Of a stretch of 64,000 nt of DNA, positions 50,559-58,312 are shown one piece after another. The notes beneath the pieces were generated by a model, which saw only the letters and a program-made list of their open reading frames with translations, had not been told where the DNA came from and ran no database searches. Position 1 is the first letter of the stretch; each line of letters opens with the position of its first letter. The DNA is from JALYUA01 sp038239305 (GTDB lineage: Bacteria; Acidobacteriota; Thermoanaerobaculia; UBA5066; Gp7-AA6). The stretch lies in assembly GCA_038239305.1 (NCBI GenBank), contig JBBSEW010000005.1, forward strand, positions 53,484 to 117,483. The letters run 5' to 3'. Both the position numbers and the translations under genes were made by a program.

Positions 50559-53423
50559 ATGGAGATAAGAACCCGAGCGCTTTCCTTCTCCGTCGGGGTG
50601 CTCGCCGCCGCCGCGGTCTTCCTCGGGAGCGGACGAGCGGACGCGACACCCGCCGCAGCGAAAGCGACGCCCGCCGCGCCCTTTCCCCCGGCCCGTGATC
50701 CCTTCGCAGACGCCGCCTTCCGGTTCATCGGTCCCCCCGGCAACCGCGTGAGCGCCGTCGCGGGAGTGCCGGGCGATCTCAACACGTACTACGCGGGCGG
50801 CGCGTCCGGCGGCGTGTGGAAGTCGACCGACGCGGGAATACACTGGCGCCCGGTCTTCGACAAGGAGCCCGCACAGTCGATCGGCGCCATCGCCATCGCG
50901 CCTTCGGACCCCAACGTCGTGTGGGTCGGCACGGGCGAGACCTTCATCCGCAGCAACGTGTCGCTCGGCAACGGTGTCTACCGCTCGCAGGACGGCGGAC
51001 GGACGTGGAATGCGATGGGGCTCGAGAAGACGGGCCGAATCGGCCGAGTGATCATCGATCCGCGCAACCCGGACGTCGTGTTCGTCGCGGCGCTCGGCAC
51101 CTGTTACGGGCCCCAGCAGGAGCGCGGCGTCTACCGAACGACGAACGGCGGGCAGACGTGGGAGCGGGTCCTCTTCGTCGACGAGAACACCGGGATCGCC
51201 GAGCTCGCCATGGATGCGTCGAACCCGCGGATACTCTTCGCGGGCTCGTGGCAGATCGACATCAAGACGTGGGGCCGGAAGAGTGGCGGGGCGGGCAGCG
51301 GAGTGTTCGTCTCGCGCGACGGCGGCTCGACCTGGAACCGGATCACGAAGCACGGACTGCCGGATGGGCCGCTCGGAAAGATCGCCGTTGCCGTCGCGCC
51401 CTCGGACGGCCAGCGCGTGTATGCACTGATCGAGACGGGCCAGGGCGGATCGTTGTGGCGCTCGAACGACGGCGGCGAGAACTGGAAGCTCGTCAACCAC
51501 AGTCGACTCTTAAACGAGCGGCCGCACTACTACACCCGGATGCTCGTAATGCCGGACAATGCCAACGAAATTTACTTTCCGTCGAACATGATGGGCGTCA
51601 CGTACGACGGCGGCGAGACATCCGATCAGCTCCGCTGGGGCGGCGACAACCACGACATGTGGTCGGATCCGAAGATCCCGGGCCGCATGATGATCGGCAA
51701 TGACATCGGCGTGATGGTGTCCACGAACCGCGGCCGGGAATGGAACACGACGCGGCTTCCCGTCGGTCAGATCTACCACGTCGCGACCGACAACCGGATC
51801 CCGTACATGGTCTACGGCCAGATGCAGGACGACGGCTCCATGCGCGGACCGAGCCAGGTGCCCGGCGCCTTCGGAATTCACCCGGCGCTCTGGACCACGA
51901 CGGCCGGCTGCGAGACGGGATGGACGACGCCTGATCCCGTCGATCCCGACATCGTCTGGGGCGGCTGCTACGCCGGTGTCATCGAGCGGTTCGACGCGCG
52001 CACCGGCATGGCGCGGACGGTCAGCGTCTGGCCGGAGCGGACCATGGGCGCGAACGCGGGAGAGATCAAGCTCCGAATGAACTGGACGTTTCCGATCGCG
52101 ATCTCCCCGCACGACCACGACACGGTGTACGTCGGAAGCCAGTACGTCCACGCGACATCCGACGGCGGGCAGACGTGGCGGACTATCAGCCCGGACCTGA
52201 CGCGCAACGACCGCACGATGATGGGCGACTCCGGCGGTCTGACCGTCGACAACCTCTCCGTCGAGTACGCGGGCGTCGTCTACGCGATTGCCGAGTCACC
52301 CGCCGAAAAGGGCGTCATCTGGGCGGGCACGAACGACGGCCTCGTACAGGTCACGCGCGACGGCGGGAAGACGTGGTCGAACGTCACGCCCTCCTTCGCG
52401 GGCATGGGAATCCACGGCACCGTCGATTCGGTCGACCCCTCTCATCACGCGGGAGGAACGTGCTACATCGCGGTCGATCTTCATCAGGTCGACAATCGCG
52501 ACCCCTGGATCTTCCAGACGACCAACTACGGCCGGACGTGGAAAATGATCGCGTCCGACATCCCGAAGAGCCCTCTCTCCTACGTGCACGTCGTCCGCGA
52601 GGACCCGTTCCGGCGCGGGATGCTCTACGCGGGAACGGAGAACGCGCTCTACGTTTCCTTCGACGACGGCGGACACTGGCAGCCGCTGCAGAGCAAGCTT
52701 CCGCACGCGCCGGTCTACTGGCTGACGGTGCAGGAGCACTTTCACGATCTCGTCGTCGGGACGTACGGGCGCGGTTATTACATCCTGGACGACCTGTCGC
52801 CGCTCGGGCAGCTCACGGACGCGATACGGTCGGCCGACGCCCATCTCTTCGATCCACGCCCTGCCTACCGGTTCCGGTCCACGTCTTCGCCGGCGCTCGC
52901 GCCGGCCGGCACATCCCGCGGGAAGAATCCTCCCTACGGCGCGTCCCTCGACTACTGGCTGAAGGCGCCGGTCTCCGGGTTCGAGGGCGGCGCGGACCGC
53001 CCCGCCGCGGGCGCGCGCGCGTCTGCATCTTCCGCTTCTTCCACTTCCATCGCCCCTCCCGCGGCCGGGGCGCCCGGCGCGCGCCTCGAGGGCATTTCGC
53101 CGGCTCCGCCCGCCTCCGACGCGGGCGAGCTCGGGGGCGAGGACGGGCCGCCGAAGAAGAAACCAATCGAGATCACCATCTTCGACTCGGAGGGAACCCG
53201 CATCCGTGGAATTTTCCCGGGCAACAACGCGGGGCTGAATCGTGTCTGGTGGGATTTGCGATACGAGCCGACCGCCGAGGTGCATCTGCGCTCGACGCCG
53301 TCCGGCAATCCGCACATCTGGGAGGAGAAGCGCTTCCGGGAAAGGACCGCCGCAGCATCTACTACTACGGCATCGACGCGCCGAAGCGCGGACCGCTCGT
53401 CCCTCCCGGGACATATACGGTGA
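50559..53423 (+). CDS. Second giant BNR/VPS10-like propeller protein (5' part, frameshifted)
   Basis: Exported protein with signal peptide (ALSFSVGVLAAAAVFLGSGRADA) and many Asp-box repeats (STDAGIHWRPVFD, SQDGGRTWNAMG, SRDGGSTWNRI, TRDGGKTWSNV, DDGGHWQPL). It is a paralogue of the protein at 44.4 kb (shared opening blades and the GRGYYILDDLSPL end of the propeller). The ATG at 50559 follows GAGGAG by about 7 nt; GTGs upstream lie in a 9-bp repeat. The natural frame breaks near 53340, where a GGG run appears one G short; the residues after KRF up to the stop at 53423 are out-of-frame. The true C terminus continues in another frame to 54076. Confidence 0.85.
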   Translation: MEIRTRALSFSVGVLAAAAVFLGSGRADATPAAAKATPAAPFPPARDPFADAAFRFIGPPGNRVSAVAGVPGDLNTYYAGGASGGVWKSTDAGIHWRPVFDKEPAQSIGAIAIAPSDPNVVWVGTGETFIRSNVSLGNGVYRSQDGGRTWNAMGLEKTGRIGRVIIDPRNPDVVFVAALGTCYGPQQERGVYRTTNGGQTWERVLFVDENTGIAELAMDASNPRILFAGSWQIDIKTWGRKSGGAGSGVFVSRDGGSTWNRITKHGLPDGPLGKIAVAVAPSDGQRVYALIETGQGGSLWRSNDGGENWKLVNHSRLLNERPHYYTRMLVMPDNANEIYFPSNMMGVTYDGGETSDQLRWGGDNHDMWSDPKIPGRMMIGNDIGVMVSTNRGREWNTTRLPVGQIYHVATDNRIPYMVYGQMQDDGSMRGPSQVPGAFGIHPALWTTTAGCETGWTTPDPVDPDIVWGGCYAGVIERFDARTGMARTVSVWPERTMGANAGEIKLRMNWTFPIAISPHDHDTVYVGSQYVHATSDGGQTWRTISPDLTRNDRTMMGDSGGLTVDNLSVEYAGVVYAIAESPAEKGVIWAGTNDGLVQVTRDGGKTWSNVTPSFAGMGIHGTVDSVDPSHHAGGTCYIAVDLHQVDNRDPWIFQTTNYGRTWKMIASDIPKSPLSYVHVVREDPFRRGMLYAGTENALYVSFDDGGHWQPLQSKLPHAPVYWLTVQEHFHDLVVGTYGRGYYILDDLSPLGQLTDAIRSADAHLFDPRPAYRFRSTSSPALAPAGTSRGKNPPYGASLDYWLKAPVSGFEGGADRPAAGARASASSASSTSIAPPAAGAPGARLEGISPAPPASDAGELGGEDGPPKKKPIEITIFDSEGTRIRGIFPGNNAGLNRVWWDLRYEPTAEVHLRSTPSGNPHIWEEKRFRERTAAASTTTASTRRSADRSSLPGHIR

Positions 53424-54076
53424 AGCTCACGGTGCTCGGCAAGGAATACCGTTCCACGGTCGTCGTCGAGAAAGATCCCCGGGCGGGAGTCACGGACGCC
53501 GACCTCGCGGCCTCCACGAAGATGTCGCTCGCGCTGTATCGCGACATCAACAAATCCGCGCGGATGATCAACCAGATCGAATGGACACGGAAGCAGCTCG
53601 AAGAGTTCCGCAAGATGGCGGGAGCGGCCCGGTCCGTCCCGGCCACCCTGACGGCGTTGCACGAGCTCGAGCAGCGCATCCGGGCGCTCCAGGACCGCCT
53701 CATGCAGCCCACTCTCGCGGAAGCCGATCTCAAGTCGTTTCGGGGGCCGCTCGGCATCTATCTGAAGCTCGTCTGGCTGCAGGCGGAGTCGAGCGCGGGC
53801 GGCGGAGACGTTTCGGGCAACGCGGACCACGCTCCGACGAAGGCCGAGCTCGAGGTATATGACCTTCTCTCGACACAGCTGTCTGCCGCGGCGGAGAATT
53901 TCGACGACCTGTACGGCAAGTCCATCCCGGCTTTCAACGAGGCGATGCGCTCGAAGGGACTCGCGCAGCTCATGACGGTCTCCGAGCCGGACGAGCCGCG
54001 GCCGCCGGCCAAGCCCGGGCCGGACGAGGACGACGACGACAATGCGGACACCGACGCGAACGCCGATTTCAGCTGA
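53341..54076 (+). pseudogene. C-terminal part of the second BNR protein, displaced by a 1-nt frameshift
   Basis: In this frame the protein resumes at once as KDRRSIYYYGIDAPKRGPLV, then PGTYTVKLTVLGKEYRSTVVV (extracellular beta domain), a helical region (KSARMINQIEWTRKQLEEFRK, LEQRIRALQDRLMQP) and an acidic end (PDEDDDDNADTDANADFS). Adding one G near 53340 would join it to the upstream part without loss. It could be a real mutation or an assembly error in the G run. Its last 35 bp overlap the next gene. Confidence 0.75.
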
Positions 54077-55481
54077 AGGGATCGGCAGGAGGTATCCGGC
54101 GCGGCTGCGCGCGGCCGCACGAGCGGCGCTTCTGGCCGTCGGGCTCGCGGCGGGCGCCGCCTCCGCTGCCCGGGCGCAGAGCCTTCCCCGGGGATCGCCC
54201 GAGGCTCTCGGCTTTTCGCCCGAGCGGCTGGCTCGAATCGACACGACCGTCGGCGCGTACGTCGCGCAGAACCGTCTCGCGGGCGCCGTGACACTCGTGG
54301 CGCGCGACGGCCGCGTCGTGCAGCTCGGAGCCTACGGACATCGCGACCGCGAGAGCCGGGACCCGATGAAGACGGACGCGATATTCCGCATCGCGTCCAT
54401 GTCGAAAGCGGTGACGACAGTCGCGGCCCTCGTCCTGATGGAAGAAGGAAAGCTCCTCCTTTCCGACCCCGTCGCAAAATACATCCCGGCGTTCGCGAAA
54501 ACGACCGTCCTTGCTACTCCTCGGGAAGGCGCGGCGGCGAAAGAGGAGCCTCTCGAGACGGTCCCCGCGAAACGGCCGATCACAATCCACGACCTCATGA
54601 CTCAGACAGCCGGCATCTCCTACGGAGGCGGCCGGGCCAGAGAGCAATACGAGGCGGCGGGGACGCATCTCTGGTACCTCGCCGACCAGGCGGTGCCGCT
54701 CGGGTCGTTCGTCGACCGCATCGCCCGGCTTCCCTTCGAATCCCAGCCGGGAGAAAAGTGGGTGTACGGATTCTCGACGGACGTGCTCGGCCGCGTGGTC
54801 GAAGTCGTTTCCGGGATGCCGCTCGACGCGTTCCTCCGTACGCGGATCTTCGAGCCGCTGAAGATGCCGGACACCTCGTTCTTTCTGCCGCGTGAAAAGC
54901 GCGGCCGCCTCGCGACCGTCTACGCGGCGACCGAATCGGGCGGGATCGAGCGCGCTCCCGAGCACGGCCGCGAAGGGCAGGGGGAGTACGTCGAGGGCCC
55001 GCGGGCCTGTTTCTCCGGAGGCGCAGGCCTCCTCTCGACCGCGGGCGACTACGCGCGGTTTCTCCAGATGCTCGCCAACGGCGGCACCATGGATGGCGTC
55101 CGCGTTCTGTCTCCCCGGACCGTCGCGCTCGCGACGACGAATCACGTCGGGTTCCTCTTCGACGAAGGCCGCGCGGGATTCGGCCTGGGGTTCCGCGTTA
55201 TCGATGACGTCGGCCGTTCCGGGCGCCCCGGCGCGCCGGGCGAGTACAGCTGGGGCAGCGCGTACTACGGCGGATACTGGGTGGATCCGAAGGAGCGGCT
55301 CGTGTTCCTCATCCTCGCGCAGCTTCTTCCCCCGCGCGACGTCGACCTCCAGGACAAGTTCCACGTCCTCGTGGAGTCGGCCATCATCGGGCCCGTCGCT
55401 CGAGGCGCTTCGCCCTCCACTTCGACTTCCCGCTCGACACGGAGAGCTCACGCGCCACCCGGGAAATCTCCGCTCCCCTGA
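54042..55481 (+). CDS. Exported serine hydrolase, beta-lactamase/PBP fold
   Basis: A 479-residue protein with a long, Arg/Ala-rich signal region (RAAARAALLAVGLAAGAASAARA). Catalytic SxxK is S119-M-S-K122, the Tyr lies in WVYGFSTDVLGRVVE (Y242), and late strands include GEYSWGSAYYGGYWVD. It belongs to the beta-lactamase-related esterase/peptidase group (PF00144), different from the paralogue at 17.7 kb, with a different N terminus. The ATG at 54042 overlaps the BNR end by 35 bp; an AGGAGG at 54088 precedes no usable start codon, so the exact start is uncertain. The C-terminal 25 residues are Ser/Arg/Pro-rich. Confidence 0.86.
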   Translation: MRTPTRTPISAEGIGRRYPARLRAAARAALLAVGLAAGAASAARAQSLPRGSPEALGFSPERLARIDTTVGAYVAQNRLAGAVTLVARDGRVVQLGAYGHRDRESRDPMKTDAIFRIASMSKAVTTVAALVLMEEGKLLLSDPVAKYIPAFAKTTVLATPREGAAAKEEPLETVPAKRPITIHDLMTQTAGISYGGGRAREQYEAAGTHLWYLADQAVPLGSFVDRIARLPFESQPGEKWVYGFSTDVLGRVVEVVSGMPLDAFLRTRIFEPLKMPDTSFFLPREKRGRLATVYAATESGGIERAPEHGREGQGEYVEGPRACFSGGAGLLSTAGDYARFLQMLANGGTMDGVRVLSPRTVALATTNHVGFLFDEGRAGFGLGFRVIDDVGRSGRPGAPGEYSWGSAYYGGYWVDPKERLVFLILAQLLPPRDVDLQDKFHVLVESAIIGPVARGASPSTSTSRSTRRAHAPPGKSPLP

Positions 55482-55514
55482 CGCGGCGCGTCTTCCCGCC
55501 CGGGATCGGAAGCA

Positions 55515-55520
55515 TAGAAT
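55515..55520 (+). promoter_or_regulatory. Candidate -10 element for the first kinase gene
   Basis: TAGAAT in GCATAGAATCC, 52 nt before the ATG at 55573. The hexamer is the same as in the leaderless group, but here a leader with GAGGA is present. Confidence 0.4.
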
Positions 55521-55572
55521 CCGACCTTCGCGATTCATCGATTTTCTTCTTCCATACCGAGGAACCGACAAT

Positions 55573-58248
55573 ATGAGTCTTTCGTCCGGCTCGCGGCTGG
55601 GGCCCTACGAGATCGTCGAGGCGATCGGCGCGGGCGGCATGGGCGAGGTGTACAAGGCGCTGGACACGCGGCTCGAGCGCACCGTCGCCATCAAGGTCCT
55701 CCCGGACCGCCTGTCCAGGGACGAGGACGTCCGGCGGCGTTTCGAGCGAGAAGCGAATACAATTTCCTCACTCTCGCATCCGCACATCTGTGCGCTGTAT
55801 GACGTCGGAAGCCAGGACGGGGTCGAGTTCCTCGTCATGGAATTCCTCGAAGGCGAGACGCTCAGCGCTCGCCTCCTGAAAGGGCCGCTTCCCGTCGAGC
55901 AGTTCCTTCGCTTCGCGATCGAGATCGCCGACGCGCTCGAGAAGGCGCATCGGCAGGGGATCGTTCACCGCGACCTGAAGCCCGGCAACGTGATGCTGAC
56001 GAATTCGGGCGTCAAGCTGCTCGACTTCGGCCTGGCGAAGAGCTTCGACCGGCCGCTCGACGGAAAAGGGGGGGCGACGTCCCTCCCCACGGTCGTGGAA
56101 TCCGCCAACCTGACGGAGAAGGGCACCGTGCTCGGGACATTGCAGTACATGGCGCCGGAGCAGGTCGAGGGAAAGGACGCCGACGCGCGCACCGACATCT
56201 TCGCGTTCGGCGCCCTGCTCTACGAGATGGCCACGGGACACAAGGCGTTCGAGGGCACGAGCCAGGCATCGCTGATCGGCGCCATCCTCCGCGATGAGCC
56301 GGCTCCGATCTCCGTCGTCCAGCCGATGACTCCGCCGGCGCTCGACCGCGTCGTCAAGACGTGCCTCGCGAAGGATCCCGAGGACCGGTGGCAGACCGCG
56401 CGTGACGTTCTCCTCCAGCTCAAGTGGATGCAGGAAAGCGGCTCGCTCGTCGGGTTGCCGGCTCCCGTTGCGGCGCGGCGCAAGCGTCGGGAGCGCCTCG
56501 CGTGGGCTCTCGCGGCGCTGGCGACGCTCGCGGCCGCGGCGCTCGGATGGGGTTACTGGAGACGCGCGCCGAGGGCGCTTCCTCTCATCCGGTTCGAGAT
56601 CGCGCCCCCGGCGGAGGTCGCGGCGATCGACGTGCCGCGGATCTCTCCCGACGGGCGCAGCCTCGCCTTCGCCGCGTTCGACACGGAGGGGAGGAGCCGG
56701 ATCTGGCTGCGGCCCTTGAACGCGCTCGAGGCGCACCCCCTGCCGGGTACGGAGGGCAGCGGCCGTCCCTTCTGGTCCTTCGACAGCCGATTCCTCGGTT
56801 TCTTCGCGGACGGAAAGCTCAAGAAAATCGATGCCTCCGGCGGACCGGCCCAGAATATCTGCGACGCGCCCTCGGGCTCGGACGGCACATGGAGCTCCGA
56901 GGGCGTGATCCTGTTCGACGGACAGGGGAACGATCCCATCTACCGAGTGGCCGCCTCGGGCGGCGTCCCCGTCGCCGCCGTCAAGGCCGAGGCAGCCGGG
57001 CGCGCGTTTAAGGTGATCCGCAAGGAGACGGCGGTGAGCTGGCCGGAGTTCCTTCCCGACGGCCGGCACTTCCTGTATCTGACGACCGGAGAAAAGCCGG
57101 ACGACAGCGTCTGTCGGATCGGGTCGATCGACTCGAAGGAATCGCTGCCGCTTGCCCCCGCCCAGACGATGGTCGTCTACGCCCCGCCCGGTTATCTCCT
57201 CTTCGTTCGCGACAGGACGCTCGTCGCCCAGACGTTTGACGCGAAGGCGCTGAAGACCACGGGCGACCCGGTCCCTCTCGCCGAGAAGATCGGCACCGAC
57301 TACGACGGGCTCGCGAGCTTCTCCGTGTCGCGCAATGGCGTCCTCGTCTACCGAACGGCGCAGTCCGCCGGTCGCCTTGTCTGGCGGGATCGCTCGGGAC
57401 GTGAGCTCGAGTCGGTGCCGGAGTCCGGCGAGTACTTCGACCCGACCATCTCAGCGGCCGGCGACCGCCTCGCCTACAACCTGACCGATCCTCGATCCGG
57501 CAAGGCGGACATCTGGATCCGGGAGCTGGCCCGGGGCGTGAGCTCTCGTTTCAGCCTCGGGCCCGGCAACAACTTCAGACCGATCTGGTCTCCCGACGGA
57601 TCCTCGATCGTATTCAGCTCCGACCGGAACGCGTTCGTCGACCTCTACGAAAAATCGACGCGAGGGCAGGCCGGGGAGGAGATTCTCCTTCGCAGCGGGG
57701 AAGTCAAGTCCGCATCCAGCTGGACGCCGGATGGTCGATACATCGGCTATTCCGTTTATAACGAGAAAACGCTGCTGGACATCTGGGCGCTGCCGACGTT
57801 CGGGGACCGGAAGCCGATACCGGTCGTCGTCGGCCCCTTCTCGGAGGAGCAGCCCATGTTCTCTCCCGACGGGCGCTTCGTCGCCTACGTGTCGGACGAG
57901 TCCGGGCGCGACGAGATCTACGTGCAGAGTTTCCGACCGGGGACGCCCTCGGCAAAATGGCAGGTCTCGAATGCCGGAGGCCGCGAGCCGAGCTGGCGCC
58001 GCGACGGCAAGGAGCTCTTCTACCGCTCGGTCGACCAGCTCATGGCAGTGGAGATCCGGACCGCGGGCGAGTTCCAGGCGGGCATCCCGAAGGCTCTGTT
58101 CACCGCCCAAGTGCTCCAGGGCGGGGGCCGCAACCACTACAGCCCGTCCCCGGACGGCCAGCGATTCGTCTTCCTCACTCGGCTCGGCCGCGAGGCGCTC
58201 GGCCCCACCAATGTCGTCTTGAACTGGCCCGCGAGCATCGGTCACTGA
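55573..58248 (+). CDS. Membrane Ser/Thr protein kinase with TolB/PD40 propeller (copy 1)
   Basis: An 891-residue kinase. Cytoplasmic kinase domain at 12-285: Gly loop GAGGMGEV, Lys K41 (VAIKVLP), HRDLKPGN with D134, DFG at 151-153 and MAPEQ. One TM lies near 309-329 (LAWALAALATLAAAALGWGYW). The outer half (340-891) is made of WD40-like PD40 repeats (ISPDGRSLAFAAFD, FLPDGRHFLYLTT, WSPDGSSIVFSSD, FSPDGRFVAYVSDESGRDEIY), as in TolB-type propellers, and probably senses an extracytoplasmic ligand. It is 64 bp upstream of a close paralogue, and the kinase domains are nearly identical at DNA level. Targets are unknown. Confidence 0.94.
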   Translation: MSLSSGSRLGPYEIVEAIGAGGMGEVYKALDTRLERTVAIKVLPDRLSRDEDVRRRFEREANTISSLSHPHICALYDVGSQDGVEFLVMEFLEGETLSARLLKGPLPVEQFLRFAIEIADALEKAHRQGIVHRDLKPGNVMLTNSGVKLLDFGLAKSFDRPLDGKGGATSLPTVVESANLTEKGTVLGTLQYMAPEQVEGKDADARTDIFAFGALLYEMATGHKAFEGTSQASLIGAILRDEPAPISVVQPMTPPALDRVVKTCLAKDPEDRWQTARDVLLQLKWMQESGSLVGLPAPVAARRKRRERLAWALAALATLAAAALGWGYWRRAPRALPLIRFEIAPPAEVAAIDVPRISPDGRSLAFAAFDTEGRSRIWLRPLNALEAHPLPGTEGSGRPFWSFDSRFLGFFADGKLKKIDASGGPAQNICDAPSGSDGTWSSEGVILFDGQGNDPIYRVAASGGVPVAAVKAEAAGRAFKVIRKETAVSWPEFLPDGRHFLYLTTGEKPDDSVCRIGSIDSKESLPLAPAQTMVVYAPPGYLLFVRDRTLVAQTFDAKALKTTGDPVPLAEKIGTDYDGLASFSVSRNGVLVYRTAQSAGRLVWRDRSGRELESVPESGEYFDPTISAAGDRLAYNLTDPRSGKADIWIRELARGVSSRFSLGPGNNFRPIWSPDGSSIVFSSDRNAFVDLYEKSTRGQAGEEILLRSGEVKSASSWTPDGRYIGYSVYNEKTLLDIWALPTFGDRKPIPVVVGPFSEEQPMFSPDGRFVAYVSDESGRDEIYVQSFRPGTPSAKWQVSNAGGREPSWRRDGKELFYRSVDQLMAVEIRTAGEFQAGIPKALFTAQVLQGGGRNHYSPSPDGQRFVFLTRLGREALGPTNVVLNWPASIGH

Positions 58249-58267
58249 CTCCCATCCCTGGACCGCA

Positions 58268-58273
58268 TACAAT
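58268..58273 (+). promoter_or_regulatory. Candidate -10 element for the second kinase gene
   Basis: TACAAT in GCATACAATTCC, 39 nt before the ATG at 58313, in a 64-bp gap. A GAGGA site lies 8 nt before that ATG. Confidence 0.4.
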
Positions 58274-58312
58274 TCCCCCGCCGATTCGATCTACATTCTG
58301 AGGACCTGACGC

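Noticed and set aside
53335..53345. Programmed -1 frameshift at GGGAAAG in the second BNR gene
   Set aside because: The zero-frame codons are CGG GAA AGG, so the slippery heptamer is not in the required phase; a one-base loss is simpler.
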